Assembly: GCA_016882195.1 (NCBI GenBank)
Contig: VGLU01000004.1
Coordinates: 69,572-122,739, forward strand
Direction of reading: 5' to 3'
DNA from: Thermoproteota archaeon
GTDB lineage: Archaea; Thermoproteota; Methanomethylicia; Methanomethylicales; Methanomethylicaceae
Length of the DNA stretch: 53,168 nt
In this document: positions 1 to 9,034 of the stretch, in pieces
How positions within the stretch are numbered: position 1 is the first letter of the stretch
How the letters are laid out: every line of letters starts with the position of its first letter
The notes under the pieces: model-generated
The model's database searches: none
What the model saw: the letters and a program-made list of their open reading frames with translations, nothing else
What the model was told of the DNA's origin: nothing
Translations under genes and position numbers: made by a program

Positions 1-1
1 C

Positions 2-115
2 AAGCACAATGAGACCGAGAGGCTAAGGGACATCTATGAGGGCATAATCCTCGGCTACACCTACGCCACAGACCCTGCCACCGGCAACGTCTACCCGATA
101 GGGAGGATCACGTGA
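2..115 (+). CDS. 3' end of an unidentified gene (partial)
   Basis: An open frame enters from the left edge and stops at TGA 113-115. The visible 37 residues end in YPIGRIT and contain a short Tyr/Thr/Gly-rich stretch. The next gene starts at 116 directly after this stop, which suggests co-transcription with the two small membrane-anchored or exported proteins that follow. Nothing in the fragment identifies a family; an exported or pilus-related protein is a guess from the neighbours only. Confidence 0.55.
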   Translation, partial: KHNETERLRDIYEGIILGYTYATDPATGNVYPIGRIT

Positions 116-445
116 ATGGGAAGGGGCAACTTTGCGTTGATAGACGCCATAGGGGCACTGGTCATAGTGCTCATACTTTATTCGATAGTGGGCAGTTTCA
201 TTGCGGGTGATGGCAACGCCATCCTAAAGAAGGGGATAGAGAGGGAGGAGGTCAGGTCAGAGTTCTATGGAGTCTTGTTCTCAGGAGGGCTGCAGGGATT
301 AGCCAAAGAGGGCGGACTAGGTGCACCGTTACAAATTGGGGGACTGCAGATCGGTACTTCCATGCCGACCGATAGACCTTTTGTGAATTTTTTTGCGACT
401 TGTGATGGAGGAGTGAGAGTATTCTACATCTGCAAAAGGGAGTAG
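116..445 (+). CDS. small protein with N-terminal membrane segment, pilin-like
   Basis: This 109-residue protein starts at ATG 116, immediately after the upstream stop. Residues 1-7 are short and polar (MGRGNFA), then residues about 8-30 form one hydrophobic helix. A mostly polar C-terminal domain follows, with two cysteines near the end. A short basic N-terminus followed by one helix and a small exposed domain resembles archaeal type IV pilins or other single-anchor surface proteins. No clear class III signal peptidase site is visible. Product function is unknown; the pilin-like label is inference. Confidence 0.5.
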   Translation: MGRGNFALIDAIGALVIVLILYSIVGSFIAGDGNAILKKGIEREEVRSEFYGVLFSGGLQGLAKEGGLGAPLQIGGLQIGTSMPTDRPFVNFFATCDGGVRVFYICKRE

Positions 446-465
446 TTCTACTGCTGAGTGAGATC

Positions 466-909
466 GTGATATTCGTGTTGCTCCTTCAAGGCGCACTTAT
501 GTTGCAATCGAGGGGAATTTCCATGACCGCAGAGGTCGAGGGGGCGGGCGAGGTAAAGAACCTTGAACTCCTCTCGTATAACATTCTGCTCGACCTCTGT
601 CTGAATCTCAAGAACTGGGCAGTAAACCTTACAGATTCAGGAGACGGTCAGCAGTTTATTCCAAAGCTGATGGCCTGGGAGGACTCCATCAGGAATTACG
701 TGGAGGGGGGAGGGACCATATCCTTGGAGATCTCCTTTGACGGACCAAGGATAGATGGCTACTACGGACAAGAGGTGGATGGATTTCAGATGGGCTACAT
801 CGGCACTTCAGGGAGCGCAAGGTGGCACATATCGGGCGTTTTGTACGTAAAGACGACAGAGTCATGGATCACCCGGAGCGCTATCTATAGAATAAGCATC
901 GCGGTGTAG
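466..909 (+). CDS. hypothetical membrane-anchored or exported protein
   Basis: This is a 147-residue protein if read from GTG 466. It begins with a hydrophobic stretch (VIFVLLLQGALML) and continues as a soluble domain rich in Gly, Ser and aromatic residues, compatible with an extracytoplasmic beta-rich domain. The open frame continues upstream past 466 with more hydrophobic residues (codons for LLLSE), so the true start may lie at a CTG or other codon near 451 that overlaps the previous gene end. It is the third of three closely packed plus-strand genes. No family recognised. Confidence 0.5.
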   Translation: MIFVLLLQGALMLQSRGISMTAEVEGAGEVKNLELLSYNILLDLCLNLKNWAVNLTDSGDGQQFIPKLMAWEDSIRNYVEGGGTISLEISFDGPRIDGYYGQEVDGFQMGYIGTSGSARWHISGVLYVKTTESWITRSAIYRISIAV

Positions 910-936
910 CGCTTGTCGACTTGGCAAGTTGTCCTC

Positions 937-1887
937 TTATAGCGGTGCTTGTATCAAGAGTGCACCGACCTCTTTTTGTTCTCCGAATACCGAGGCGAGG
1001 TGGCTTCGGAGGGTATACTCGGCTATACCCACATCTTTTGAAAACTGCGTCTTCGTGAATATGTTGGGAATGTCATGACGTTTTGCAATTATTGTGCCCG
1101 ATGCAAAGACGGCAGATGCCGCCAGCAGGAAGGGATTCTTCCCCGACCTTCTTGGAGGGGGGATGTTGGACAATAAGTCTTTCGAGTAGAACCCCAATTC
1201 CGCGAAGTATTCATCTGGATCCATCTTGGCCGCACGAATTCTCACCACTATGTAGGGGGATTCCTTCAATTTGCAGACAACCTTGCTTACAAACTCTTCG
1301 CTTGACCGGAACTTCTTATTGAACGATATGATATTTGATGCGTAGGAGAGGGTCTTTGCGAGCACCCTTGTTGAGAGTTGATGGCCTCTAAGACCGAATG
1401 CCTCCACCACCTCCGAGAGCTTCACGGGTGCCCTCTCTCCAAGCTCCCTAGAGACTACCATCAGGCAGATCGCCATTAGCAGTACGTAGTTGTTGTAGGG
1501 GTTCCGGACCTTCGAGACTACGTCCTGAAAGAGCTTCATGGTCTTGTTGATTACTTCTTCGGGCAATAGCAAGTAGTCGACGACGAACTGCAGATCCGTG
1601 TTGAGGCGGAATAGATCCAGACATGAGCCACGATATATAGAGTCTTGCAGCTCCTTGAGCCTTTTAAATTTCAGCTGGTTCGATGCTGAGAGGCTTCTTT
1701 TACCGTGGTCGGTGAACGCCGAGGACCTTCTGGACATTATGCTTCCCAACCTCTGTTTACTTAAGCCGGGCGTTCTGAAGGAAACCGGCGGCGGAAGTTC
1801 GTGGACTAGCCCACAACCAGTACAAACCAGTTCACCGTGATTGTCGGTTATCAGCGCGCCCTTACACTCATCACAGACTGCGCTCAT
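937..1887 (-). CDS. tfb: transcription initiation factor B (TFB), divergent
   Basis: TFB bridges TBP-bound promoter DNA and RNA polymerase. The N-terminus has a zinc ribbon of the form CDEC-x13-CTGC. Then comes a short Arg/Ser-rich linker in the B-reader region (LSKQRLGSIMSRRSS) and two cyclin-like repeats filling roughly residues 90-310. Length is normal for the family (about 300 residues). The linker and repeats are diverged from typical TFBs, so it may be one of several paralogs. ATG 1887 is preferred over the upstream TTG 1899: a BoxA-like TTAAAAAG lies at about 1908-1915 on the minus strand, placing transcription start close to this ATG, as in a leaderless transcript. Confidence 0.85.
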   Translation of the reverse strand: MSAVCDECKGALITDNHGELVCTGCGLVHELPPPVSFRTPGLSKQRLGSIMSRRSSAFTDHGKRSLSASNQLKFKRLKELQDSIYRGSCLDLFRLNTDLQFVVDYLLLPEEVINKTMKLFQDVVSKVRNPYNNYVLLMAICLMVVSRELGERAPVKLSEVVEAFGLRGHQLSTRVLAKTLSYASNIISFNKKFRSSEEFVSKVVCKLKESPYIVVRIRAAKMDPDEYFAELGFYSKDLLSNIPPPRRSGKNPFLLAASAVFASGTIIAKRHDIPNIFTKTQFSKDVGIAEYTLRSHLASVFGEQKEVGALLIQAPL

Positions 1888-2150
1888 CCATACCACCAAA
1901 ACTGAATCTTTTTAATGCGGCTCGCTCGGTAGCACAGGGAGGAGGAATAAAATTCTTTTCGGAAAGACAAGTCAGTTTGAGGGGAACTACCTTCCAGTAG
2001 GAGTTAGATACCTTCCATTTAGTAGGTATAGGAGTAGCAGTTAGAGTGTGCGTGATGAAAGTAATATTGCTGGCAGTATCTGGCAAGAGCAGGTCGCAGG
2101 GACGCTTTAAACAAAAGATAAAATAAATCCTTCGTATTAATGAGTGGTAG

Positions 2151-2585
2151 GTGAGGCAGGTGAGCGTTACCACTGGTGGACGAAGATACATCGGCGAGTT
2201 GAACATGTTCATTGACAAGAACGTAAAGGTCGTGACGACAAGAGGCACAGCGTATGACGGTAAGTTGGTAGGTTTTGATCCTTCTACCCTGAGTGTTGTC
2301 CTTGAGGATACGTCTTTTGGCAACGAGAAGTACTCGAGGGTGGTAATCAGAGGGGAGGCTCTCTCGGAGATCCTACTTAAAGAGAAGCCTTTTGACATGA
2401 GGGGGCTCTCTGATAGGCTGTCTAAGTTATTCCCCAACATGGTAAAGTATTACGAGGACGCAGGATTCGTGACAGTCATGGACAGGATAAGGGTAACCGT
2501 TGAGGGAGTAGAGGGCACAGGACCGATGGTTGATAGGGTAAAGAAGGTCTACGATCAGTACGTTATAGAGCAGAGAGGTCCATGA
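2151..2585 (+). CDS. Sm-like archaeal protein with C-terminal domain (SmAP3-type)
   Basis: Residues about 10-75 form an Lsm fold (GELNMFIDKNVKVVTTRG ... GKLVGFD ... VVLEDTSF ... VIRGEALSEI). This matches the Sm1 and Sm2 motifs of archaeal RNA-binding Lsm proteins, which assemble into rings on U-rich RNA. A further 70 residues follow, as in the SmAP3 group known from Pyrobaculum, where an alpha/beta C-terminal domain decorates the ring. Two in-frame GTG starts are possible (2151 and 2160), both near a GGTGAGG sequence. An AT-rich promoter stretch lies at about 2112-2130. It sits just upstream of tgtA, 35 bp away, so a shared RNA-related transcription unit is likely. Confidence 0.8.
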   Translation: MRQVSVTTGGRRYIGELNMFIDKNVKVVTTRGTAYDGKLVGFDPSTLSVVLEDTSFGNEKYSRVVIRGEALSEILLKEKPFDMRGLSDRLSKLFPNMVKYYEDAGFVTVMDRIRVTVEGVEGTGPMVDRVKKVYDQYVIEQRGP

Positions 2586-2620
2586 ACCACCTATATTTTT
2601 TCTTTTCGGGATGAAGACGG

Positions 2621-4138
2621 ATGAGTTTTGAGGTAAGAGAAGGAGACCTAGCCGGTAGAATTGGAACTTTACACACAAGAAGGGGAGAGGTTGAGACCCC
2701 ACACCTCATGCCGGTTGTAAACCCCGTCAAGAACACCATCCCCCCGATAGAACTCAAGGAAAGATTTGGCTTTAACATGATTATTACGAACTCATACCTC
2801 ATCCTCAAACACTACGGTAAGGAGAGACCGGACGTGCACGAGCTCACCGGTTTTGATGGACCGATAATGACCGACTCTGGCGCATACCAGCTCCTCATCT
2901 ATGGGGGTGTGGATACGAACCCGGAGGAGATAGTAAAGTTTCAGGAGGGCATAAGAAGCGACGTCGGGGTTATACTGGATGTTCCCACAGGGGGGTATGC
3001 TGCTCGGGAGGAGGCGGAATTCACGGTCGAGGAGACGATCAAGAGGGCTGAACAGAGCATAAAGTACAGGAGCGACCCGACAATGCTCTGGGCCGGACCC
3101 ATACAGGGCGGAAGGCACCTGGACCTGGTGGAGAGGAGCGCGAGGAGGATGGGGAGGATTGACTTTCAAATACATCCCCTCGGTAGCCCGACGCAGATAA
3201 TGGAGGAGTACGATTACCCGGCGCTCGTGGACATGATAGTGACCGCAAAGAGGAACCTGCCACCTGAGAGGCCACTTCACCTATTCGGCGCAGGGCACCC
3301 AATGATGCTGGCGCTGGCTGTGGCTCTGGGCTGCGACCTCTTCGACTCGGCAGCGTACGCCCTCTTTGCCAAGGATGGAAGATATATGACGGCGACGAGG
3401 ACCATACGTTTCGAGGATCTGACGGAACTCCCATGCAGCTGCCCGGTGTGTGCTGGACACGGCTTGGATGGTCTCCTGGAACTCCCTAAGATGGAACGGG
3501 AGGGGCTACTGGCGAGGCACAACCTCTATGTTACGGTGGAGGAGGTTAGGGTGATAAAGCAGGCGATAGGGGAGGGATCGCTCTGGGAATTGCTCGAGAC
3601 AAGATGCAGATCACATCCAAAGCTATACGAGGGCTTCAAGAGGCTATCGTTTTACTCGGATTACCTTGAGACCAATGATCCTGTTTTGGGGAAGAGGGTC
3701 AGAGGGCTCTTTTTCTACGACAACGTATCGACCTTTAGACCTGAGGTCATTCGGCACAGGCGGAGGATCTCGGAGAGGTACAGAAGGCCGAGAGGGAGGA
3801 ATGTTCTGGTGCTCCTGCCCACCCCTGATGAAAAGCCGTTCAATAGGTCGAGGGTCTTTAGGGAGGTGAGGGAGCGCCTGGGAGGGAGGGAGGATATACA
3901 CGTCTGCTTCTACGGCGGGCCCTTCGGCATCATCCCTTCCGAATTGGCTGAGACCTTCCCATTGTCTCAATATGAGAGCTCCAACGGTTTAGGGGGGAAT
4001 TGGAGGAAAGATCTGCCCTCCTTCATAAGGAAGAACAGGTACAAAAAAGCGATGATTCTCATTCAAAACGGCGCAGTAAAGATAAGAGGGGCAAAGGCCG
4101 TGAGGTCGCTTGACGAGATCTTGGCAGAGGTGGGATGA
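2621..4138 (+). CDS. tgtA: archaeosine tRNA-guanine transglycosylase, PUA domain absent
   Basis: TgtA swaps guanine-15 of archaeal tRNA for preQ0, the first step to archaeosine. The N-terminal TIM barrel is clear: PHLMPVVNP, NSYLI, then MTDSGAYQ with the likely catalytic Asp85, and GPIQGG. A zinc site follows in the segment CSCPVCAGHG. After about residue 370 a second domain resembles the N-terminal part of the TgtA C-terminal region (FYGGPFGIIPSELAETFP). The protein ends at 505 residues, shorter than the usual 560-640, and I see no PUA domain at the end. Start ATG 2621. The PHP gene begins one base after its stop, so the two are translationally close. Confidence 0.9.
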   Translation: MSFEVREGDLAGRIGTLHTRRGEVETPHLMPVVNPVKNTIPPIELKERFGFNMIITNSYLILKHYGKERPDVHELTGFDGPIMTDSGAYQLLIYGGVDTNPEEIVKFQEGIRSDVGVILDVPTGGYAAREEAEFTVEETIKRAEQSIKYRSDPTMLWAGPIQGGRHLDLVERSARRMGRIDFQIHPLGSPTQIMEEYDYPALVDMIVTAKRNLPPERPLHLFGAGHPMMLALAVALGCDLFDSAAYALFAKDGRYMTATRTIRFEDLTELPCSCPVCAGHGLDGLLELPKMEREGLLARHNLYVTVEEVRVIKQAIGEGSLWELLETRCRSHPKLYEGFKRLSFYSDYLETNDPVLGKRVRGLFFYDNVSTFRPEVIRHRRRISERYRRPRGRNVLVLLPTPDEKPFNRSRVFREVRERLGGREDIHVCFYGGPFGIIPSELAETFPLSQYESSNGLGGNWRKDLPSFIRKNRYKKAMILIQNGAVKIRGAKAVRSLDEILAEVG

Positions 4139-4139
4139 G

Positions 4140-4742
4140 ATGAGGATAGTCATTGACCCACACATCCATACCAACAGCTCCCCCGACAGCTCGATAACAT
4201 CCAATCAGGTTCTGGACGGGATGCTGGCCTCAGGGATTAATGCCATAGCCGTGACCGATCACGACACGATGGAGGGGTATAGGAGGCTCAAGCACAGCTA
4301 TGCCTTCAGAGAGTTCCTGATGATCCCAGGCATAGAGGTGACGACAGACCTGGGCGACATAATTGTGTTGGGGCTCGAAGACCCGTCCATCACGAAGGAT
4401 GCCGAGTTGCTGATCGAGCTGGCGCATGAGGCTGGCGGACTGGTCGTGGCCCCCCACCCGTTTGATGGTTCGAGGGTCTCCCTGGGCGAGAGATGTGGCA
4501 CCCTAAAGGTGGATCTTATGGAGACTGCCAATGGAAAATGCCGAGGCGATTCGAACAGGCAGGCCAAGGAGTTCTCCACCGTCTTAGGTCTGCCAGGCAT
4601 AGGTGGCAGCGATGCACACGAGAGGAATGAGATAGGGACGGTCGTTGACATCCTCGAGTGCGAGAAGAACCTCGAGTCAGTTCTCGAAGGGTTGAGAAAG
4701 GGAGCAAAGATAATTGTGAGGCAGAGGACCGGCCGTTGTTGA
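4140..4742 (+). CDS. PHP-family metal-dependent phosphoesterase
   Basis: This 200-residue protein carries the four PHP motifs in order: DPHIHTNSS (HxH), VTDHDT, APHPFD and GGSDAHE. Such proteins coordinate two or three metal ions and hydrolyse phosphoesters; stand-alone archaeal members act on small phosphoesters or nucleotides. ATG 4140 is chosen because GAGGTGG lies 7 bases upstream; an earlier in-frame ATG at 4110 would overlap tgtA by 29 bases. Its substrate cannot be read from the sequence. Coupling to tgtA is positional only. Confidence 0.85.
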   Translation: MRIVIDPHIHTNSSPDSSITSNQVLDGMLASGINAIAVTDHDTMEGYRRLKHSYAFREFLMIPGIEVTTDLGDIIVLGLEDPSITKDAELLIELAHEAGGLVVAPHPFDGSRVSLGERCGTLKVDLMETANGKCRGDSNRQAKEFSTVLGLPGIGGSDAHERNEIGTVVDILECEKNLESVLEGLRKGAKIIVRQRTGRC

Positions 4743-4760
4743 GCCACTCTGCGCCGGTGA

Positions 4761-5474
4761 TCAGATGTAGAGGGTACGATGATCCGTCTTGACCCTGTCC
4801 TGCCTCTGTTTCATGAGTTCCTGTATCTCGGACTCTATCCTGTGAGCGTCGCTCACCAGTTGGGAGACGCCCATGGACAGTTTGGTGAGCTTGTTCAGGA
4901 AGTCCACGGCCACCGCGGCAGCCATGGGATCTGGGCGTGTCGGGTTTGCATACGGGAGCAGAGCTATGGCAGGAAATTCATCGATCTCGAAGCCGGCGAG
5001 CATTACAGCAAGCGGACCGACCACGAAGAGCCCCTTCTCGAGGAGTGGTACCCCGAGCTCGGATTGACCCTTGAAGGTCTTTGTCACCGCGCACCTGATC
5101 TTGTCATTCTCGGACTGCCTGAGCCTGTTGTCCAGACCACCAACAAGGTACGATCCGCTGAAGCCCTCCTGCACAGCCCAATCCGCCAGCGCCCTTGAGA
5201 ACTCCTGCCTCTCCCTCGGGTGAGGCGGAACGTTCGTGAGTACAAATACGAACTTGTCCCGTTTGTATATCTCGAAGGGCAGCGAGAGGCGCCCGTCATC
5301 CATGGAGACGAAGGGGGGAATCCTCTCGGTATCGATATAGCCTATGAGTCCGGCGTTGAGCGAGGTGACGGCATGCTTGACCGAGATGTAGCCTGTGGCA
5401 CCCAGACCGTGAAAACCAGTGATCAATATCGAGCCCTTAAGGGGCACCTTCTTGACGTGAAAATTTATCGTCAT
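4761..5474 (-). CDS. PAC2-family (proteasome-assembly-chaperone-like) protein
   Basis: The protein contains the PAC2 fold hallmarks: ILITGFHGLGATGYIS near the N-terminus, then LTNVPPHPRE, a Gly-rich YLVGGLDNR, and VGPLAVMLAGFEI further on. A long helical C-terminus rich in charged residues follows (about residues 190-237). PAC2 proteins in eukaryotes chaperone 20S proteasome assembly; archaeal members are widespread but mostly uncharacterised. ATG 5474 is selected because GGTGAAG directly precedes it; a longer frame from 5600 would read through the promoter region shared with the divergent aCPSF2 gene. The gene is convergent with the PHP gene. Confidence 0.8.
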   Translation of the reverse strand: MTINFHVKKVPLKGSILITGFHGLGATGYISVKHAVTSLNAGLIGYIDTERIPPFVSMDDGRLSLPFEIYKRDKFVFVLTNVPPHPRERQEFSRALADWAVQEGFSGSYLVGGLDNRLRQSENDKIRCAVTKTFKGQSELGVPLLEKGLFVVGPLAVMLAGFEIDEFPAIALLPYANPTRPDPMAAAVAVDFLNKLTKLSMGVSQLVSDAHRIESEIQELMKQRQDRVKTDHRTLYI

Positions 5475-5619
5475 CTTCACCGACTCCAGATTTGCTATCA
5501 GACTCTGCCTAATAAAGTGTAGGATTGATCCGAATATATTGACTAACCCTGTTGCGGAAGAGTTTTTAAGCAGGAAACAAACTTTGTTTTTAAAGTTCAT
5601 TACGGAGGTTTAGTTTAAA

Positions 5620-6879
5620 GTGGTTAATGTTACGGTATTTGGCGCAGGCAGAGAGGTCGGAAGGTCCGGCTTTGAGGTAAAGGGAGAGGATACCAAGCTG
5701 CTCCTAGACTACGGAGTGCTGATAAAGGAGGACAGACCGGTACTGCCCCTCTCGACCTCACCAAAGGATCTAAATGGCATAATAATAACTCATGCGCACC
5801 TCGATCACTCTGGTTCGGCACCGATGTTGTACGTCTCCGGGACGCCCCCGGTCTACATGACCAACATGACGAGGCAGCTGACGGACATCCTGATCCGCGA
5901 CCTGCTTCATCTCTCGGCGTATTACATACCCTTCGAGGCATTAGAGCTGAAGACGATGATAGACAAATGCACGGAGATAAGGGAGAACGGCGCAAGGATC
6001 GGGAGGGCGGAGGTGGAGTTTCACAACTCGGGGCACATCCCGGGCAGCGTCAACGTACTGGTCAACCTTGAGGGGAAAGGGATCTGGTACTCCGGCGACA
6101 TAAATACGATCGATACCGCCCTTCTGAACAGGGCTAGGATCGACCTGCCGGAGCTCGATATGGCGATCATAGAGAGCACCTACGCCACGGTTGAGCATGC
6201 CCCAAGGGACGAGAACGAAAAGAGACTGATTGAGGTGGTCAATGACGTCGTTGAGGGCGGGGGCTTGGCTCTTATTCCTGCGTTCTCGGTGGGGAGGTCG
6301 CAGGAGTTACTCTGCGTGCTTCAGAGGCACGGATTCAAGTACGACATAGCCATAGACGGAATGAGCAGGACGGCTACCAGGATGGTAGCCAGCAGGCCCG
6401 AGGAGCTGCGCGACCCCGCCTTACTGAAGAAGGCAATGTCCAGGATCAAGTGGGTGGCAGGGGACAAGGACAGGAAGAAGATCGTGAACAAGCCCGGCGT
6501 GGTGATAGCCTCTTCGGGCATGCTCAGTGGCGGCGCCTCAATCTACTACATGGAGAAGGCTAAGAACAGGTCGAGGGACTGCGTGATCCTGGTGTCATTC
6601 CAGGTCCCGGGTACTCCTGGAAGAACCCTGCTGGACGAAGGGCTATACGGCCCGCCAGGGGAGCTGAGGAAGGTCAAGTGCAGAACCGAGTGGATCAACT
6701 TCTCATCGCACTGCGGTAGGAGCAACTTGATGGAGATAGTGAGGTCCTTCAAGGGCAATCCGAAGATACTCTGCGTTCACGGCGAGGCGGCGTCCTGTAT
6801 GGAATTTGCCGAAAGGATAAAAGAGGAGACAGGACACGACGCGTACGCCCCGGCCATAGGGAACTCCTTCACCCTATGA
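5620..6879 (+). CDS. beta-CASP metallo-beta-lactamase ribonuclease, aCPSF2 type
   Basis: This 419-residue protein has the metallo-beta-lactamase signature HAHLDHSG (H58, H60, D62, H63), a later NSGHIPGS, the Asp in YSGDINT, and beta-CASP motifs including ESTYA, IPAFSVGRSQELL, ASSGMLSGG and SSHCGR. No N-terminal KH domains are present, which separates it from aCPSF1. aCPSF2 proteins are predicted or shown to be RNA endo/exonucleases in archaeal RNA maturation. Start GTG 5620 lies 10 bases after a clear GGAGGT (5604-5609). It diverges from the PAC2 gene with an AT-rich promoter between them. Confidence 0.88.
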   Translation: MVNVTVFGAGREVGRSGFEVKGEDTKLLLDYGVLIKEDRPVLPLSTSPKDLNGIIITHAHLDHSGSAPMLYVSGTPPVYMTNMTRQLTDILIRDLLHLSAYYIPFEALELKTMIDKCTEIRENGARIGRAEVEFHNSGHIPGSVNVLVNLEGKGIWYSGDINTIDTALLNRARIDLPELDMAIIESTYATVEHAPRDENEKRLIEVVNDVVEGGGLALIPAFSVGRSQELLCVLQRHGFKYDIAIDGMSRTATRMVASRPEELRDPALLKKAMSRIKWVAGDKDRKKIVNKPGVVIASSGMLSGGASIYYMEKAKNRSRDCVILVSFQVPGTPGRTLLDEGLYGPPGELRKVKCRTEWINFSSHCGRSNLMEIVRSFKGNPKILCVHGEAASCMEFAERIKEETGHDAYAPAIGNSFTL

Positions 6880-7148
6880 TCCAAGTTTCAATCGTTTTTT
6901 GCATAAATGACGGAGGGATCAAAGGGTTTTGTGGACTACCCCTTCCCAAGATAGGGCTTCCTCCAGCCTTCTCTCCGCTTCCCTATTTGGCTATAACCTG
7001 AAATGGTAACTTCGATGAATTCATTTGACCATATTATCCATGACCACAATTCATAGACCACATTTCATCTCTCCTCTGAAGAAAGGAACCTTGCAGAGTT
7101 AAGTTAAATAATAAGCCATTCTTAATCCAAAGTCCAAGGTGGATAACG

Positions 7149-8405
7149 TTGAGCATGAGGGACGTCAAAGCCATCAAGAATATAGTCAAGGAGCACACCG
7201 AATGGAGAGGCTCCTGCATAAATCTGATAGCGAGCGAGAATGTTGCGAGTAGGGCCGTTAGGGAGATGCTGATCTCTGATCTTGGCAACCGCTACGCCAT
7301 AGGCTTCCTCCACAACAGGTTCTACTCCGGAACCAAGTACGTGGACGAGTTGGAGGGGTACACCACAGATCTGGCGAGGCGGGTGTTCAGGGCAGAGCAC
7401 GTCAATTACGTCCCGATCTCAGGGACAATGGCAAATCTGGTCTTGTTCAACGCGCTGACAGACCCCGGGGATGTGGTCACGGCGCTCAGCGTCATAGACG
7501 GTGGCCACGCCAGCTTCAGGGAGTGCTCCAAGATACACGGGGTGAGCCTTGTGCCGCTTCCCTTCTCGATGGAGACTATGAACGTTGACATTGGAGAAGC
7601 CGAGAGGCTCATAGCGAGGGTGAAGCCGAAGTTGGTGCTCCTCGGTGCCAGTGAGATCCTGTTCCCCCATCCGGTGAGGGAGATCAGGAGGATCGCCGAC
7701 GAGATGGGAGCGGCGGTGGCATACGACGCCGCCCACGTGCTCGGGCTGATAGCAGGAGGGACATTCCAGGATCCGCTGAAGGAAGGGGCCGACGTGATTA
7801 CAGGTAGCACCCATAAGACGTTCTTCGGACCCCAAGGCGGGATAATACTGTGCAAAGGCAGGTACGCAAAGGCTATAGACAATGCCGCATGGCAACTCGT
7901 GAATAACCACCACATCCACCGCGTTGCGGGCCTCGCGGTCGCCCTAGCAGAGTTCCTTGCCTTCGGTCAGGAGTACGCGGCCCAGATAGTGAAGAACGCG
8001 CAGAGGCTGGCGGAGTATCTTTACAGCATGGGGCTGGATGTTCTCGGATCCAAGATGGGGTTCACGCGGTCGCACGAGGTCATATTCAGGGCGCCAAACA
8101 ATAACGGCGATGCTAGCGCCAAGAGGCTTGAGGACGCCAACATAATAACCACAAAGACGCCCCTACCAACCGACAAGACCGAGGAGGAGTGCTCGGGGGT
8201 GAGGTTGGGCACGCAGGAGATCACGAGGCTCGGCATGAATGAGGACGAGATGACCAAGATAGCGGAGTTCATAAAGAGGGTAGTGATCGATAGGGAGGCG
8301 CCCTCCAACATTAGGGAGGATGTAAAGAAGCTCGCGGCGGAGTTTGGCGAGGTAAAATATGCCTTTGAGGGCGGGGACGAGGCTTACAAATACCTAAGTC
8401 TATGA
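7149..8405 (+). CDS. glyA: serine hydroxymethyltransferase, archaeal type
   Basis: SHMT interconverts serine and glycine while loading a one-carbon unit on a pterin. Visible motifs are NLIASENV near the N-terminus, the substrate-binding region RFYSGTKYVDELE, YDAAHVLGL with the cofactor Asp, and the PLP lysine in STHKTFFGPQ (K223 from the TTG start). Length, 418 residues, is typical for archaeal enzymes, which often use tetrahydromethanopterin derivatives. TTG 7149 and ATG 7155 are both possible; AAGGTGG at 7136-7142 fits either. The 269 bases upstream (6880-7148) show no gene. Confidence 0.93.
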   Translation: MSMRDVKAIKNIVKEHTEWRGSCINLIASENVASRAVREMLISDLGNRYAIGFLHNRFYSGTKYVDELEGYTTDLARRVFRAEHVNYVPISGTMANLVLFNALTDPGDVVTALSVIDGGHASFRECSKIHGVSLVPLPFSMETMNVDIGEAERLIARVKPKLVLLGASEILFPHPVREIRRIADEMGAAVAYDAAHVLGLIAGGTFQDPLKEGADVITGSTHKTFFGPQGGIILCKGRYAKAIDNAAWQLVNNHHIHRVAGLAVALAEFLAFGQEYAAQIVKNAQRLAEYLYSMGLDVLGSKMGFTRSHEVIFRAPNNNGDASAKRLEDANIITTKTPLPTDKTEEECSGVRLGTQEITRLGMNEDEMTKIAEFIKRVVIDREAPSNIREDVKKLAAEFGEVKYAFEGGDEAYKYLSL

Positions 8406-8500
8406 CACGCGCGTTCAGTTTCACTTTTTTGCGTTAGTTATAATAGATTGCAACATTCAAAATTGAAAACATAAGGGGTTACAATAACTGGTGGGTCACA

Positions 8501-9034
8501 ATGTCTGAACAGAAATTCTGCAAATATTGTGGAGCTCCACTACCCGAGGGATCAACGTACTGTCCCAAATGCGGCAAAGCGGTGGCAGAGGCGGCCCGTC
8601 CGCCACCACCTCCGCCCCGAGGGGAGTGCTTTGGAGAGAGGGCTGAGAAGGAGGAGAAGGGCGAGAAGCACGAGAAGGGCGAGAAGGGAAGGGGTGGGGA
8701 CATGGTGGGCGCCATCTTCGGCGGCGGTGTTCTCGTATGGCTCGGCATCACCTTCTGGCTGGCCCAAAGCGGTACAGTGAGTTGGACCAACTGGTGGGCC
8801 TACTTCCTAGCCGGTATTGGCGCACTTCTGATTATCCAGGGAGTGCTTCGCGTCGCGATGAGGGGGAGCACGTATGAGTTCTCCGGCCTCTTCATAGGAG
8901 GGGCCATATTATTGATCATAGGTTTGGCATTCGTCTACGGGACAACAATACGCTGGTATTACATACTGATCCTGCTCGGGATACTGGTGATAGTCATGGC
9001 GATCTTTGGGATGAAGAGGACCCCAAGACCCTAA
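8501..9034 (+). CDS. zinc-ribbon membrane protein with four predicted helices
   Basis: Residues 1-30 form a double CxxC zinc ribbon (FCKYCG ... YCPKCG). A Pro-rich stretch follows, then a strongly charged Glu/Lys/Gly repeat (about residues 45-66). From residue 68 to the end there are about four hydrophobic helices and a short basic tail (KRTPRP). The ribbon should face the cytoplasm. This architecture is common in archaea and its role is unknown. Its last 41 bases overlap the 3' end of the convergent GH3-like gene. Confidence 0.75.
   Translation: MSEQKFCKYCGAPLPEGSTYCPKCGKAVAEAARPPPPPPRGECFGERAEKEEKGEKHEKGEKGRGGDMVGAIFGGGVLVWLGITFWLAQSGTVSWTNWWAYFLAGIGALLIIQGVLRVAMRGSTYEFSGLFIGGAILLIIGLAFVYGTTIRWYYILILLGILVIVMAIFGMKRTPRP

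Noticed and set aside
1871-2440. Long open frame antisense to the SmAP gene
   Set aside because: The SmAP protein on the plus strand has recognisable Lsm motifs; the antisense translation has none.
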